DNA from: Mucilaginibacter sp. | GTDB taxonomy: Bacteria; Bacteroidota; Bacteroidia; Sphingobacteriales; Sphingobacteriaceae | Assembly: GCA_025352225.1 (NCBI GenBank) | Contig: JANXTT010000160.1 | Coordinates: forward strand, 43,933-107,932 | Direction: 5' to 3' | DNA length: 64,000 nucleotides | Shown here: positions 54,293 through 63,682 of the stretch, piece by piece | Numbering within the stretch: position 1 is the first letter of the stretch | How the letters are laid out: each line of letters begins with the position of its first letter | Translations under genes and position numbers: made by a program | The notes under the pieces: model-generated | What the model saw: the letters and a program-made list of their open reading frames with translations, nothing else | Databases searched by the model: none | What the model was told of the DNA's origin: nothing

Positions 54293-54336
54293 AAGCATAA
54301 AAAAAGCGATGAGAAATCATCGCTTTTTTTATGCTT
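54293..54336. terminator. 20-bp perfect-stem bidirectional terminator with GAAA loop
   Basis: aagcataaaaaaagcgatga, loop gaaa, and the exact reverse complement ending at 54336. The A7 and T7 runs in the stem make it work as an intrinsic terminator for both ilvE (+) and the degP-like gene (-). Confidence 0.95.
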
Positions 54337-54344
54337 GTTTGTTT

Positions 54345-55892
54345 CTATTGTACCTGAAATTTATTGGTAAAGTTACTACCATCCTGATATACACCGGATA
54401 TGGTAAGTATGCCATCTTTGGTATTGGTAATGGCCTTATCAATATCAGCCGGGGTATTTATTGGCATTTTATTAATACTGGTAATTATAGTACCGGCTTC
54501 CATTCCTAATTGATCAAGCATACGGCCTGATCGTACCTGGGTAACCATTACACCAGAATTAACATGGAACTTATTTTTTTGTTCCTGATTTAGTGGCTGG
54601 AAACTAGCACCTAGTTTATTGTACAATTCTTCGGCCGATTTATTAGCAGCAGTATGGTTAGTTAGGGTTTCGCCTTTCAGAACCACATTAAAGTTTTTCT
54701 CTTGTCCTTCACGTAATACAGTCAGGTTAATTTTATCTCCCGGCTGTAAACGGCCCACCGTTTCTTGCAAGTCAGATGATTCAGTAACCAGATGACCGTT
54801 AACTTTTGTAATAATGTCGCCTTTATGTAAGCCGGCTTGCTCTGCACCTCCTCCTGGTACCAGTTCGTTTACATATAAACCTACCGTATTGTTTATTTTT
54901 AGTTGAGAAGCCACATCGGGGTTAAGCTCACTAAAGCTTACACCAACGTAGCCGCGTTTTACAGAGCCATATTTTTCAATATCATTCAATACTTTTTTTG
55001 CCAGGTTTACCGGTATGGCAAAACCGTAACCTTCGTATGAGCCTGTTTGTGATGCAATAGCCGCGTTAATACCTATAAGCTCTCCTTTTGTGTTTACCAA
55101 TGCACCCCCACTGTTACCGGGGTTAATGGCAGCATCAGTTTGAATAAACGACTCAATGCCTTTATTTGCCCTGGGAGCACCTTGTTGCTGCATTTTTAAA
55201 CGCCCCCCAAATGGGTCTCCACCATTTTCATCACCATTATCGTGGCTGCCAATAATGCCTATATTGCGGCCTTTGGCACTTATTATACCCGCCGTTACGG
55301 TAGATGTTAAATTAAAAGGATTACCAACGGCAAGGACCCACTCTCCAACACGGGCGTCGTCCGAATTGCCTAACTTTACAATTGGCAAATTTGTAGCACT
55401 AATTTTAATCAACGCAAGATCTGTATTAGGGTCGGTACCTATAACTTTAGCCTGAAAAGTACGCTTATCATTCATTGTAACCTCAATTTTATCAGCTTTT
55501 TCTACTACGTGGTTATTGGTTACAATATAGCCATCAGTAGAAATGATCACGCCTGAGCCGGATGCTTTTTGCGGGCCTTGGGGGCGCATGTGCTGGCCAA
55601 ACATTTCGCCAAACATTTGCTCCATCTGGTCTTGCGCGCCGCCGCCATTAGCCGTGTTTGAATAAGTTGTACGGATGTAAACAACAGCCGGCGTTACCGC
55701 GGCCGCGGCTTCGGTAAAATCCAAACTCCCGGTTGATGATACGATAGGTGCCGTATGATTACTGGCAAAATACACCTTCTGCTTATCCTCAAAAGACATA
55801 TCACTATCTTTTTTTTCGAATACCTTATAGCCACCTATCGCCATGGCCCCACCTAAAAAGGCGGTCAATAATGTTAAACCGATCTTTTTCAT
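54345..55892 (-). CDS. degP: HtrA/DegP-family serine protease with two PDZ domains
   Basis: The 515-residue periplasmic protease has an N-terminal membrane or signal segment (MKKIGLTLLTAFLGGAMAIG). The catalytic triad is His128 (TNNHVVEK), Asp158 (NTDLALIK) and Ser261 (NPGNSGGALV). Two PDZ domains follow (about 305-400 and 410-510), as in DegP/DegQ. It degrades or refolds misfolded envelope proteins. It is monocistronic and shares a terminator with ilvE. Confidence 0.94.
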   Translation of the reverse strand: MKKIGLTLLTAFLGGAMAIGGYKVFEKKDSDMSFEDKQKVYFASNHTAPIVSSTGSLDFTEAAAAVTPAVVYIRTTYSNTANGGGAQDQMEQMFGEMFGQHMRPQGPQKASGSGVIISTDGYIVTNNHVVEKADKIEVTMNDKRTFQAKVIGTDPNTDLALIKISATNLPIVKLGNSDDARVGEWVLAVGNPFNLTSTVTAGIISAKGRNIGIIGSHDNGDENGGDPFGGRLKMQQQGAPRANKGIESFIQTDAAINPGNSGGALVNTKGELIGINAAIASQTGSYEGYGFAIPVNLAKKVLNDIEKYGSVKRGYVGVSFSELNPDVASQLKINNTVGLYVNELVPGGGAEQAGLHKGDIITKVNGHLVTESSDLQETVGRLQPGDKINLTVLREGQEKNFNVVLKGETLTNHTAANKSAEELYNKLGASFQPLNQEQKNKFHVNSGVMVTQVRSGRMLDQLGMEAGTIITSINKMPINTPADIDKAITNTKDGILTISGVYQDGSNFTNKFQVQ

Positions 55893-56063
55893 AATTTATC
55901 TTAACTCGTTTAATTTCTAATTTCAAATTTAATACCAATACAACGATATCAGCAAACTTATATTTAAGCTATTTATGTTAAAATATGTTAAATAACGTTT
56001 GTGGTTTAATTTACATCTTTTTTATTATAACAAACTAATATTAAAATTGATGCAGTTAAATGA

Positions 56064-56071
56064 TAATTTTG
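56064..56071 (+). promoter_or_regulatory. -7 box of dapF
   Basis: TAATTTTG matches TAnnTTTG exactly, 19 nt before the GTG start of dapF. Confidence 0.4.
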
Positions 56072-56090
56072 TACTTATAAAGAGCATGCA

Positions 56091-56882
56091 GTGAAGATCC
56101 AATTTTACAAATACCAGGGGGCGGGAAACGATTTTATATTAGTAGATAATAGAAAAATGGCTTTTGACCATCAAAACCCCACAATTATTGCCCAAATATG
56201 CAACAGGCGCTTTGGTATTGGTGGCGATGGTATGATGTTTTTGCAGGATAAAGAAGGGTATGATTTTGAAATGATTTATTATAACGCCGATGGACAGCCT
56301 AGCAGCATGTGCGGTAATGGTGGGCGTTGCATTGTTGCTTTTGCCAAATTTTTAAATGTTATTGATAGCGACACCGAATTTTTGGCAGTTGACGGTTCGC
56401 ACTATGCCAAAATTTCAGCAGCCGGCACTTGGGTGAGCTTGCAAATGATCGATGTAGAATGCGTTACCCGCGACGGTGAGGCTTATGTGCTAAATACCGG
56501 CTCGCCACATTATGTTGCCCTAACTAACGACCTTAAACATAAAAACGTTTATCAGGATGGTTTTGCTATCCGCAATAATGCAACCTACCTTAAAGAAGGT
56601 ATCAATATTAACTTTGTTGAACCTATGGAACAAGGTTATTTTGTACGGACATTTGAACGCGGGGTTGAAGACGAAACCTATGCTTGTGGAACCGGAGTTA
56701 CAGCCGTGGCATTGGCTATGGCAATATATAATAAGCAACATGGGCATATTAATACCCCGGTTAAAGTTTTGGGCGGCAATCTTAATATCCGTTTTGATTA
56801 TGATGGGCAAAAATTTACCAATATATTTTTAGAAGGCCCCGCTATGCAGGTGTTTAACGGCACTATGGATCTGAACTACTAG
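56091..56882 (+). CDS. dapF: Diaminopimelate epimerase
   Basis: The 263-residue enzyme uses a GTG start (56091) that gives the conserved KIQFYKYQGAGNDFILVDNR N-terminus. It converts LL- to meso-diaminopimelate for lysine and peptidoglycan synthesis. The two catalytic cysteines are Cys74 (SSMCGNGGRC) and Cys199 (ETYACGTGVTAVAL). Length is typical. Confidence 0.96.
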   Translation: MKIQFYKYQGAGNDFILVDNRKMAFDHQNPTIIAQICNRRFGIGGDGMMFLQDKEGYDFEMIYYNADGQPSSMCGNGGRCIVAFAKFLNVIDSDTEFLAVDGSHYAKISAAGTWVSLQMIDVECVTRDGEAYVLNTGSPHYVALTNDLKHKNVYQDGFAIRNNATYLKEGININFVEPMEQGYFVRTFERGVEDETYACGTGVTAVALAMAIYNKQHGHINTPVKVLGGNLNIRFDYDGQKFTNIFLEGPAMQVFNGTMDLNY

Positions 56883-56973
56883 CCATTATAAATATACCGA
56901 CATCGTTTTTTTGTTTGCATAATAAAATAGTTATCTTGTAGATTAATTTAATCAACAAAAAATTTAATCAATT

Positions 56974-58881
56974 ATGAAAAAACTCACCGGGTTAATCTGC
57001 GGGTGCTTTATAACCCTGGTTTCATACGGCCAAACGCATGAGCCCGAAATTGCAATTATCCCCGCGCCGGTTACACTTGTTAAAAGCCCTGGTCATTTTA
57101 TACTCCCTCAAAATGTAGTGATCGAAGCCGGGAAACAACCCGAACTTAAATTAGTATTAACCGCACTTGAAAGCCGGTTAATGGCTGCTACCGGTCGGCA
57201 TATTATTGTAACCAACACCGCGCCGATGGCTACTATCAAATTGTCCCTATATTATTTGAAGGATGCTTTAATTGGCAATGAAGGATACCATTTAGTTATT
57301 ACACCCAAAAAGATAATAATAAGTGCCAATAACCCGGCAGGTTTGTATTATGGGGTGCAAACCTTATTGCAACTATTTCCTCCGGCTATTGAAAGTGCTG
57401 TAGCTGTAACACAGAGATGGGTTCTTCCGTGTGTAAACATTACCGATTATCCAAGATTTAAATGGCGGGGGTTGATGTTTGACGTTGCACGCCACTTTTT
57501 TACCAAAGCCGATGTTAAACAATATATTAACCAGATGGTGCGCTATAAATATAATTTGCTGCACTTGCATTTAACCGATGATGAAGGCTGGAGAATTGAA
57601 ATAAAAAGCCTGCCCAAACTTACCCAGGTAGGTGCGTGGAATGTAAAAAAGGTTGGCTATTTTGGCACATTTCCTCCGCCGGCGCCTGATGAGCCACGTA
57701 ATTATGGAGGGTTTTATACGCAAGCGGATATTAAGGAGCTGGTACAGTATGCAAAAGAGCACTTCGTCAATATTTTGCCCGAGATTGATGTGCCTGGGCA
57801 TAGTTTAGCTGCCATTGCATCCTATCCTGAACTATCGTGCACGCCCGGGGCTGATAAGTATGTAGTGCGCTCGGGCGAAGAGATTATGGATTGGAAAGGT
57901 AAGCTGCCCCTCGCTTTGGTTGATAACACATTGTGCCCGGCTAATGAAAAAGTTTATGAGTTTTTGGATAAGGTAGTTACCGAAGTTGCGCAGCTATTCC
58001 CTTTTGATTATATTCATATGGGGGGTGATGAATGCGCAAAAAATTTCTGGGAAAAAAGTGATGCTATTAAAGTGTTGATGAAACAACAAAACTTAAAAAC
58101 GATGGAAGAGGTGCAAAGCTATTTTGAAAAGCGATTAGAAAAGATAGTAGAATCAAAAGGGAAAAAATTTTTAGGCTGGGATGAAATTTTAGAAGGAGGT
58201 TTGGCACCTGATGCCATTGTTATGAGTTGGCGCGGAATGAAAGGCGGGATACAGGCCGCAAAAATGGGCCATCAGGTGGTAATGAGCCCAACTATATTTG
58301 CTTACCTGGATTATATGCAGGGCGACCCTGCAATTGAGTCGCATATATATGCTACGCTTCGTTTAAATAAAGCCTATCAGTTTGAACCTGTGCCTGATAG
58401 TGTTGACGCTAAACTGATCATTGGTGGCCAGGCAAACTTATGGACCGAACAAGTTTATAACATGCGCCAGGTTGAATATATGATTTGGCCACGCGCCTTC
58501 GCCATATCCGAAACATTGTGGTCGCCTAAGGCTAAGAAGAATTGGAATACTTTTTTTGGCCGGGTAGAGGAGCATTTTAACCGCTTTAATATGGCTGATA
58601 TTAAATATGCACCCAGTGTTTACGACCCTATATTTAGTATAAGCAAAAACGGGAATGACATTAAAGTTGATCTAAGCACAGAAATACCGGGCTTGGATAT
58701 TTATTATAGTTTTGACAACTCCTTCCCCGATAGATTTTATCCAAAATACACACAACCGTTAAATGTGCCTAAAGAAGCGGCTAACCTAAGGGTAATTACC
58801 TATCGTGGCAATCAACCTATCGGCCGTATGATAACCCTTACAACCGAAGATATTAACCGCCGTGCAGGTATTAAACATTAA
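56974..58881 (+). CDS. Beta-N-acetylhexosaminidase (GH20)
   Basis: The 635-residue secreted enzyme has a signal peptide (MKKLTGLICGCFITLVSYGQ) and a GH20b N-terminal domain (about 25-155). The (beta/alpha)8 barrel follows (about 160-510), with the catalytic Asp352-Glu353 pair in YIHMGGDECAKNFW. Other family features are FKWRGLMFDVARHFF, LHLHLTDDEGWRIEI and INGGQANLWTEQ-like IIGGQANLWTEQ. It removes terminal GlcNAc/GalNAc, so a chitin, peptidoglycan or glycoprotein substrate fits. The C-terminal 100 residues form a small beta domain (LDIYYSFDNSFPD). It is convergent to the SusC/SusD pair, which may import the same glycans. Confidence 0.94.
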   Translation: MKKLTGLICGCFITLVSYGQTHEPEIAIIPAPVTLVKSPGHFILPQNVVIEAGKQPELKLVLTALESRLMAATGRHIIVTNTAPMATIKLSLYYLKDALIGNEGYHLVITPKKIIISANNPAGLYYGVQTLLQLFPPAIESAVAVTQRWVLPCVNITDYPRFKWRGLMFDVARHFFTKADVKQYINQMVRYKYNLLHLHLTDDEGWRIEIKSLPKLTQVGAWNVKKVGYFGTFPPPAPDEPRNYGGFYTQADIKELVQYAKEHFVNILPEIDVPGHSLAAIASYPELSCTPGADKYVVRSGEEIMDWKGKLPLALVDNTLCPANEKVYEFLDKVVTEVAQLFPFDYIHMGGDECAKNFWEKSDAIKVLMKQQNLKTMEEVQSYFEKRLEKIVESKGKKFLGWDEILEGGLAPDAIVMSWRGMKGGIQAAKMGHQVVMSPTIFAYLDYMQGDPAIESHIYATLRLNKAYQFEPVPDSVDAKLIIGGQANLWTEQVYNMRQVEYMIWPRAFAISETLWSPKAKKNWNTFFGRVEEHFNRFNMADIKYAPSVYDPIFSISKNGNDIKVDLSTEIPGLDIYYSFDNSFPDRFYPKYTQPLNVPKEAANLRVITYRGNQPIGRMITLTTEDINRRAGIKH

Positions 58882-58940
58882 GTCTAATAAAAAGGTACTG
58901 CAGAAATGATCTATCGGCATGTATGCAAATAGCTAAAAAT

Positions 58941-58977
58941 AAAAGAGGAGGCTATCATAACAATAACCTCCTCTTTT
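58941..58977. terminator. Bidirectional terminator between GH20 and susD
   Basis: aaaagaggagg / cctcctctttt, 11-bp perfect stem with a 15-nt loop, flanked by A and T on either side. It serves the GH20 gene (+) and the susD-like gene (-). Confidence 0.85.
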
Positions 58978-58990
58978 GATATACAGGCTT

Positions 58991-60445
58991 TTAATGCAGT
59001 GCTGGATTATTATTTATCTCAATATTTGGTAACAAAAGATAATGTAATGTAGGTACGGGTTTGCTTGCGGCGGCTGTTACAGCGGCAGTTCGGCTGGTAC
59101 GTTCCATATCAAACCATCTTTTATCTTCAAACATAAACTCATAGCCACGCTCTCTAAATATCATATCATCAAATTGTTGCTGGGTTAAACCAGCAGGCAG
59201 ATCGGCCAAGGCAGAAGCAGTGGTGATAGGTTGATAATATCCGCGGCGACGCACCTGGTTTATGGCGTCGTACGCGGCAGATGTGGGCCCGTTTAATTGA
59301 TTTTCAGCTTCTGCGAAAATTAATAATACATCCGCGTAGCGGTATAAATAAAAATCATTACCGGCACCTACTTCATCAGCGGCGTTAGGATCTTGATATT
59401 TTCCAAAGAAATAATCAATAAAATAAGGTACGGGTAGTTGCGTTTTTTGTTTAACGCCGCCAATGGTAACCGAATCTATCAAATTAAACCCTCTGCGTTT
59501 GTCTTTTTTATCCCATCCTGAAATTAAAGGGGCTATAGTTCTGGCGCCTAAAAAGAACAATCCGCGGGCAGCTTCTCCAGCTGCTTTAGCACGGGCCTCG
59601 CCTGCATAAACCGGCAGAAAACTACCATACCCTGCAATCTGATCAAATTTAATTGAAAATATATCTTCGGAATTTGTTGCAGCTGTGGGCGAAAATAAAG
59701 TAGGCAGATCGGTTACCAGATCATAACCATATGTGGCTTTATTAGTCATGATCTCTAACGACTTAGCTCGGGCATTAACAAAGTCTTTAGTGGTAAGGTA
59801 AACATCTGCCAGAGCTGTTTTGGCTGCACCTGATGTAGCCCTGCCCGGCGTAGATACTTTAGCTGGCAACACACTTTCTGCAAATTTTAGGTCACTTACT
59901 ATCTGGGTATAAACAACAGCTGGAGCTGATAAAGGAGTGCCTACATCGTTGGTGCCGGTAATAGGTACCAAACGCATGGGGATATTGCCCCATAAACGCA
60001 CTAACCAATAATAGCAGATGGCTCTGATAAAAGATGCTTCACCCCGGGCAACCTGTTTATCGGCAGCGGCCATTTGTGTATCATTATCAATTGTTTTTAT
60101 GAGTAAATTACACTTGCCAATAGTTTCGTAGTACGTTGTCCACGAAGCAGGTAAGGTATTGTCCTGAACTGCCGCAAAATTATAGGATGAATATCCGCTT
60201 ACAGGGTTTGATGGAAAGAGATAGCAATATTCCGCTAATCCTTCAACAGTAGTACCTATACTTGACTCCCATAGACGCCCACGACTTCTGGATAATGGCT
60301 CATACGCTCCAATTACAAAAGCATTTAATATACTTGGGTTAAGATTGGAAATGGTAAAACGGGCTTGAGGGTGTTCCTCTAACTGTTTTTTACACCCTGT
60401 TGATAATGTCAGGATGCCTGCTATGAATAGAATGAGTTTTTTCAT
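58991..60445 (-). CDS. SusD/RagB-family nutrient-binding lipoprotein
   Basis: The 484-residue protein has a lipoprotein signal (MKKLILFIAGILTLSTGC, Cys18). The SusD core has TPR-like helices (RGEASFIRAICYYWLVRLWG, FVNARAKSLEIMTN) and the C-terminal SusD motif YADVLLIFAEAENQL and FRERGYEFMFEDKRWFDMER. It would sit on the cell surface as a lid on the neighbouring SusC channel and bind a glycan. It lies 17 bp after the SusC gene. Confidence 0.94.
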   Translation of the reverse strand: MKKLILFIAGILTLSTGCKKQLEEHPQARFTISNLNPSILNAFVIGAYEPLSRSRGRLWESSIGTTVEGLAEYCYLFPSNPVSGYSSYNFAAVQDNTLPASWTTYYETIGKCNLLIKTIDNDTQMAAADKQVARGEASFIRAICYYWLVRLWGNIPMRLVPITGTNDVGTPLSAPAVVYTQIVSDLKFAESVLPAKVSTPGRATSGAAKTALADVYLTTKDFVNARAKSLEIMTNKATYGYDLVTDLPTLFSPTAATNSEDIFSIKFDQIAGYGSFLPVYAGEARAKAAGEAARGLFFLGARTIAPLISGWDKKDKRRGFNLIDSVTIGGVKQKTQLPVPYFIDYFFGKYQDPNAADEVGAGNDFYLYRYADVLLIFAEAENQLNGPTSAAYDAINQVRRRGYYQPITTASALADLPAGLTQQQFDDMIFRERGYEFMFEDKRWFDMERTSRTAAVTAAASKPVPTLHYLLLPNIEINNNPALH

Positions 60446-60462
60446 TTTAGTAAGTTTATGAA

Positions 60463-63420
60463 TTAAAATGTAGCACTTAAACCTAGTGTATATGTTTTTG
60501 CACTTGGATAAGCACCATAATCAACCCCTTGTGCAGAATTACTACCCCCAAACGAATTTACTTCAGGATCGTAACCCGAGTAAGGAGTAATGGTAAAAAC
60601 ATTTGTTCCGCTCACATAAAAATTCATAGCTTTTATAAAGCTTTTACCTGTAAGGGGAAGTGTATAATTAAGACGTATGTTTTTTAACCTGAAATACGAG
60701 GCATCCTGAATATAAAGATCGGATGTTCTGTCTACCGAGCTCAGCGTTGGCTGAGGGTTATAATCATAAGTGTTGCGTAAATGATTATATGGGATACCGT
60801 TTGAAGTTAAGTTATACAAGAAAAGGTTATTAACCCTTGCACCCTTAACTCCTTGAAATGTAGCCGTTAAGGTGAATTTTTTATAGGATAGATTTGAAGT
60901 TAACCCATATATAAATGTTGGATAAGCGCTTCCAACAACCATATTATCGGCCGCGTCAACCGTGCCGCTATTGTTCCTGTCTAAATAAGTTTGTTTACCA
61001 TTAGCATCAAAACCAGTAAAGTGAAGCGTGTAAAACGATCCTAATGGCTCGCCTACTCTAACTATGCCACCATATAATAGGGTTACATCTAAATTATTCT
61101 TAGTTTCTAAAACCGTATTATGGTTTATAGCAATGTTGCCGTCAAGATCCCATCTAATTCCCTTATTATTTACTATAGTAGCACCCGCAGAAAGTTCAAT
61201 ACCTCGGTTTCTAACCCTGCCAACATTATCAATGGTTGATGTATAGCCACTAGATGGTGGAAGTTGAACAGTAGCTAACAAATTTTTAGTGTCTTTATTA
61301 TAAAAATCTATAGCTGCCCTATAACGGTCGTTATCAATGCCAATATCTAAACCGATGTTGGTTTGAGCCGTTGTTTCCCATGACAGATTAGGATTAGGCA
61401 AGGTTGGCGCAAGACCCACAACTAAACTTGTGCCACCACCCTGACTGGTATTTACCACGTTACCCAATGATAAGGATTGATAAGGTTGTATGGCGGGATT
61501 ACCTGTTAACCCGTAACTCGCGCGGAGCTTTAAGCTGGTTAACCACTTATAATTGTCTTTTATAAATGATTCTTCAGCCACTCTCCAGCCTATAGCGGCC
61601 GAAGGGAACAAACCATATTTCTTATCTGCACCAAATACTGAAGCACCATCTTCCCGCAGGGTAACGGTTAGCAAATACTTGTCAAGATAAGTAAAGTTTG
61701 CGCGGCCAAAAACCGAAGCTATTACATTGGTAATGATATCGGTTAAAGGCTTGGTTACGTTACCTGCTGATTGGAAGTTATAATCTTTTAAGTCGTCAGA
61801 TAAATAACCGGTTCCTTGCATTGATAAAGTTTTGTTTGTTTTGGTTTGATAGGAAGTCCCTAATAATCCATCAAATTGTAAACGAGGAGCAAGTTTTACA
61901 GAATAGTCCATAAAATCCTCTGCAAGCATATCTAACGAGTTCATTTGGTTTAAATTACCTAAACCTACTCCCGATGTTACCGCCACTAATGTTTTAGGCA
62001 AATAAACATCCCGGCGGAAATCTTCGGTTACGCCTGCAAACCTTATGGTATTGTTTAAACCTTTTAATATTTTTACTTTAAGGTCCATGCCAGCCTGCAC
62101 ATGTGTAATATTTGTCTGGTCTAACGACGATTTAATATAATTTACAGGGTTTTCCATGTCTATACCACTAAAGCTATAAATCCTGGGGCTTGCATAAGTA
62201 CCGTCGGCATTATAAACTGCTGCCGATGGTGTGGATAAAAGCACCGAACCAATTCCAGATTTACCCAGTTGCTCTGTAGGTGTTCCGTCAGCCGGAGAAA
62301 AACCGTTCAATGTACTTTTAGTACCAAATACATTGGTATGAATTGATACCCTATCATTCAGTTCTGAGTTTAAGTTGAGCCGGAATGAACCTTTTGTAAA
62401 GTTTGAACTTTGAGCTATACCATCCTGATTTAAGTAGTTAATGGAGGTATAGTACTGTGTTTTTTCTGAACCCCCATTAAAACTTAAAGAATGGCTCTGT
62501 GTATAAGCTTTTCTGAAAGCCAGGCTTTGCCAGTCGGTATTGGTATGTGGTACTGTTGTAAGAACAGAAGGTATTGGTTGGCCGGAATTTTGATAAACCT
62601 GGGCCACATAAGCGATGTATTCATCGCCACTCATCAAATCAAGCTTTTTACTGATGTTTTGTTCGCCTACGTATGAATCGAAAATGATACGTGATTGACC
62701 AGATTTTCCCATTTTAGTGGTTACCATTACAACACCGTTTGCCGCCCTTGAACCATAAATAGCCGTTGCAGACGCGTCTTTTAAAACCTCAATAGATTCT
62801 ACATCGCTGGGGTTAATTGCGGCTAATCCGTTTGTTGAGCTTGAGCTTAATGCCGAATTAAATTGCGGTACGCCATCAATAACAAACAAAGGCTCATTGC
62901 CACCGGCAATTGAACTGGCCCCTCTGATGCGAATTGAGATACCACTACCTGGCTGCCCTGATGAGGTTTGTACCTGCACACCCGGAAGACGGCCCTGCAT
63001 GGCACTTTCTATAGAAGCGATGGGTAAGGCTTTAATGTCTTTACTGGAGATAGAAGAAACCGCGCCTGTAAGATCACTTTTCTTTACTTGCCCATAGCCT
63101 ACAACAACTATTTGTTCAAGCAACTTTGCATCGCTAATTAGTTTAACTACCAGATTTGCGCGACTGCCTACAACTACTTCCTGAGTTTTATAACCCACAT
63201 AGCTAACTACTAATACAGTATTATTGTCAGGAACGCTTAACAAAAAATTTCCATGAGCATCTGTAGATGTACCTTTTGCACTTCCTTTAGTTAAGATGCT
63301 CACTCCAATAAGCGTTTCATTATCGTCCTGACTTACTACCTGGCCAGAAATTTTACGGCTTTGCGCAAATAATGTTCCGGCCATGCAAAGCAGGCCTAAC
63401 AGCATGTAAATTTTTTTCAT
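60463..63420 (-). CDS. SusC/RagA-family TonB-linked outer membrane transporter
   Basis: The 985-residue protein has a signal peptide (MKKIYMLLGLLCMAGTLFAQ). A CarboxypepD_reg-like domain follows (about 22-105, KISGQVVSQDDNETLIGVSI and YVGYKTQEVVVG). The SusC TonB box region is EQIVVVGYGQVKKSDLTGAV. The plug is about 120-240 (IRIRGASSIAGGNEPLFVIDGVP, DASATAIYGSRAANGVVMVTT), and the rest is a 22-strand barrel ending in LGLSATF. It imports a glycan or other large nutrient delivered by the SusD-like protein. A 40-bp perfect palindrome lies 95 bp upstream of the ATG. Confidence 0.95.
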   Translation of the reverse strand: MKKIYMLLGLLCMAGTLFAQSRKISGQVVSQDDNETLIGVSILTKGSAKGTSTDAHGNFLLSVPDNNTVLVVSYVGYKTQEVVVGSRANLVVKLISDAKLLEQIVVVGYGQVKKSDLTGAVSSISSKDIKALPIASIESAMQGRLPGVQVQTSSGQPGSGISIRIRGASSIAGGNEPLFVIDGVPQFNSALSSSSTNGLAAINPSDVESIEVLKDASATAIYGSRAANGVVMVTTKMGKSGQSRIIFDSYVGEQNISKKLDLMSGDEYIAYVAQVYQNSGQPIPSVLTTVPHTNTDWQSLAFRKAYTQSHSLSFNGGSEKTQYYTSINYLNQDGIAQSSNFTKGSFRLNLNSELNDRVSIHTNVFGTKSTLNGFSPADGTPTEQLGKSGIGSVLLSTPSAAVYNADGTYASPRIYSFSGIDMENPVNYIKSSLDQTNITHVQAGMDLKVKILKGLNNTIRFAGVTEDFRRDVYLPKTLVAVTSGVGLGNLNQMNSLDMLAEDFMDYSVKLAPRLQFDGLLGTSYQTKTNKTLSMQGTGYLSDDLKDYNFQSAGNVTKPLTDIITNVIASVFGRANFTYLDKYLLTVTLREDGASVFGADKKYGLFPSAAIGWRVAEESFIKDNYKWLTSLKLRASYGLTGNPAIQPYQSLSLGNVVNTSQGGGTSLVVGLAPTLPNPNLSWETTAQTNIGLDIGIDNDRYRAAIDFYNKDTKNLLATVQLPPSSGYTSTIDNVGRVRNRGIELSAGATIVNNKGIRWDLDGNIAINHNTVLETKNNLDVTLLYGGIVRVGEPLGSFYTLHFTGFDANGKQTYLDRNNSGTVDAADNMVVGSAYPTFIYGLTSNLSYKKFTLTATFQGVKGARVNNLFLYNLTSNGIPYNHLRNTYDYNPQPTLSSVDRTSDLYIQDASYFRLKNIRLNYTLPLTGKSFIKAMNFYVSGTNVFTITPYSGYDPEVNSFGGSNSAQGVDYGAYPSAKTYTLGLSATF

Positions 63421-63447
63421 ATAAAGTTAAATTAGGTTAATTGAAGT

Positions 63448-63463
63448 GTAACAAATGCGTTAC
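63448..63463. repeat. Short inverted repeat near the SusC -7 region
   Basis: gtaac-aaatgc-gttac, 5-bp arms. It lies 27-43 bp upstream of the SusC start, between the ATG and the large palindrome. It may be part of the promoter or a minor site. Confidence 0.3.
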
Positions 63464-63514
63464 TTTTAAGCAAGATAGGTGCTTTTTCTCCTATATAGGC
63501 GTGGTTATCATTAA

Positions 63515-63554
63515 ATATTTGTGCAATCGTTCCCGGGAACGATTGCACAAATAT
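63515..63554. promoter_or_regulatory. 40-bp perfect palindrome, probable regulator operator for susCD
   Basis: The left half atatttgtgcaatcgttccc is followed immediately by its exact reverse complement, with no loop. The core is CCCGGG flanked by CGTT/AACG, which resembles operators of LacI-type regulators. It is the only such element in the window and lies upstream of susC. With no loop and no T-run it is unlikely to be a terminator. Confidence 0.75.
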
Positions 63555-63637
63555 CCATTTAATAAACTAATTATTTGGATTATAGTTTGTTATAACCTCA
63601 AATAAAATATTCAAAAAATAAGTATTAAAATTACTGG

Positions 63638-63674
63638 TAAACAAGAAAAGGCCCTTATGGCCTTTTCTTGTTTA
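63638..63674 (-). terminator. Intrinsic terminator after the TlpA-like gene
   Basis: taaacaagaaaaggcc / ggccttttcttgttta, a perfect 16-bp stem with a 5-nt loop, directly beyond the stop codon of the minus-strand thioredoxin gene. Confidence 0.9.
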
Positions 63675-63682
63675 AGATATTA

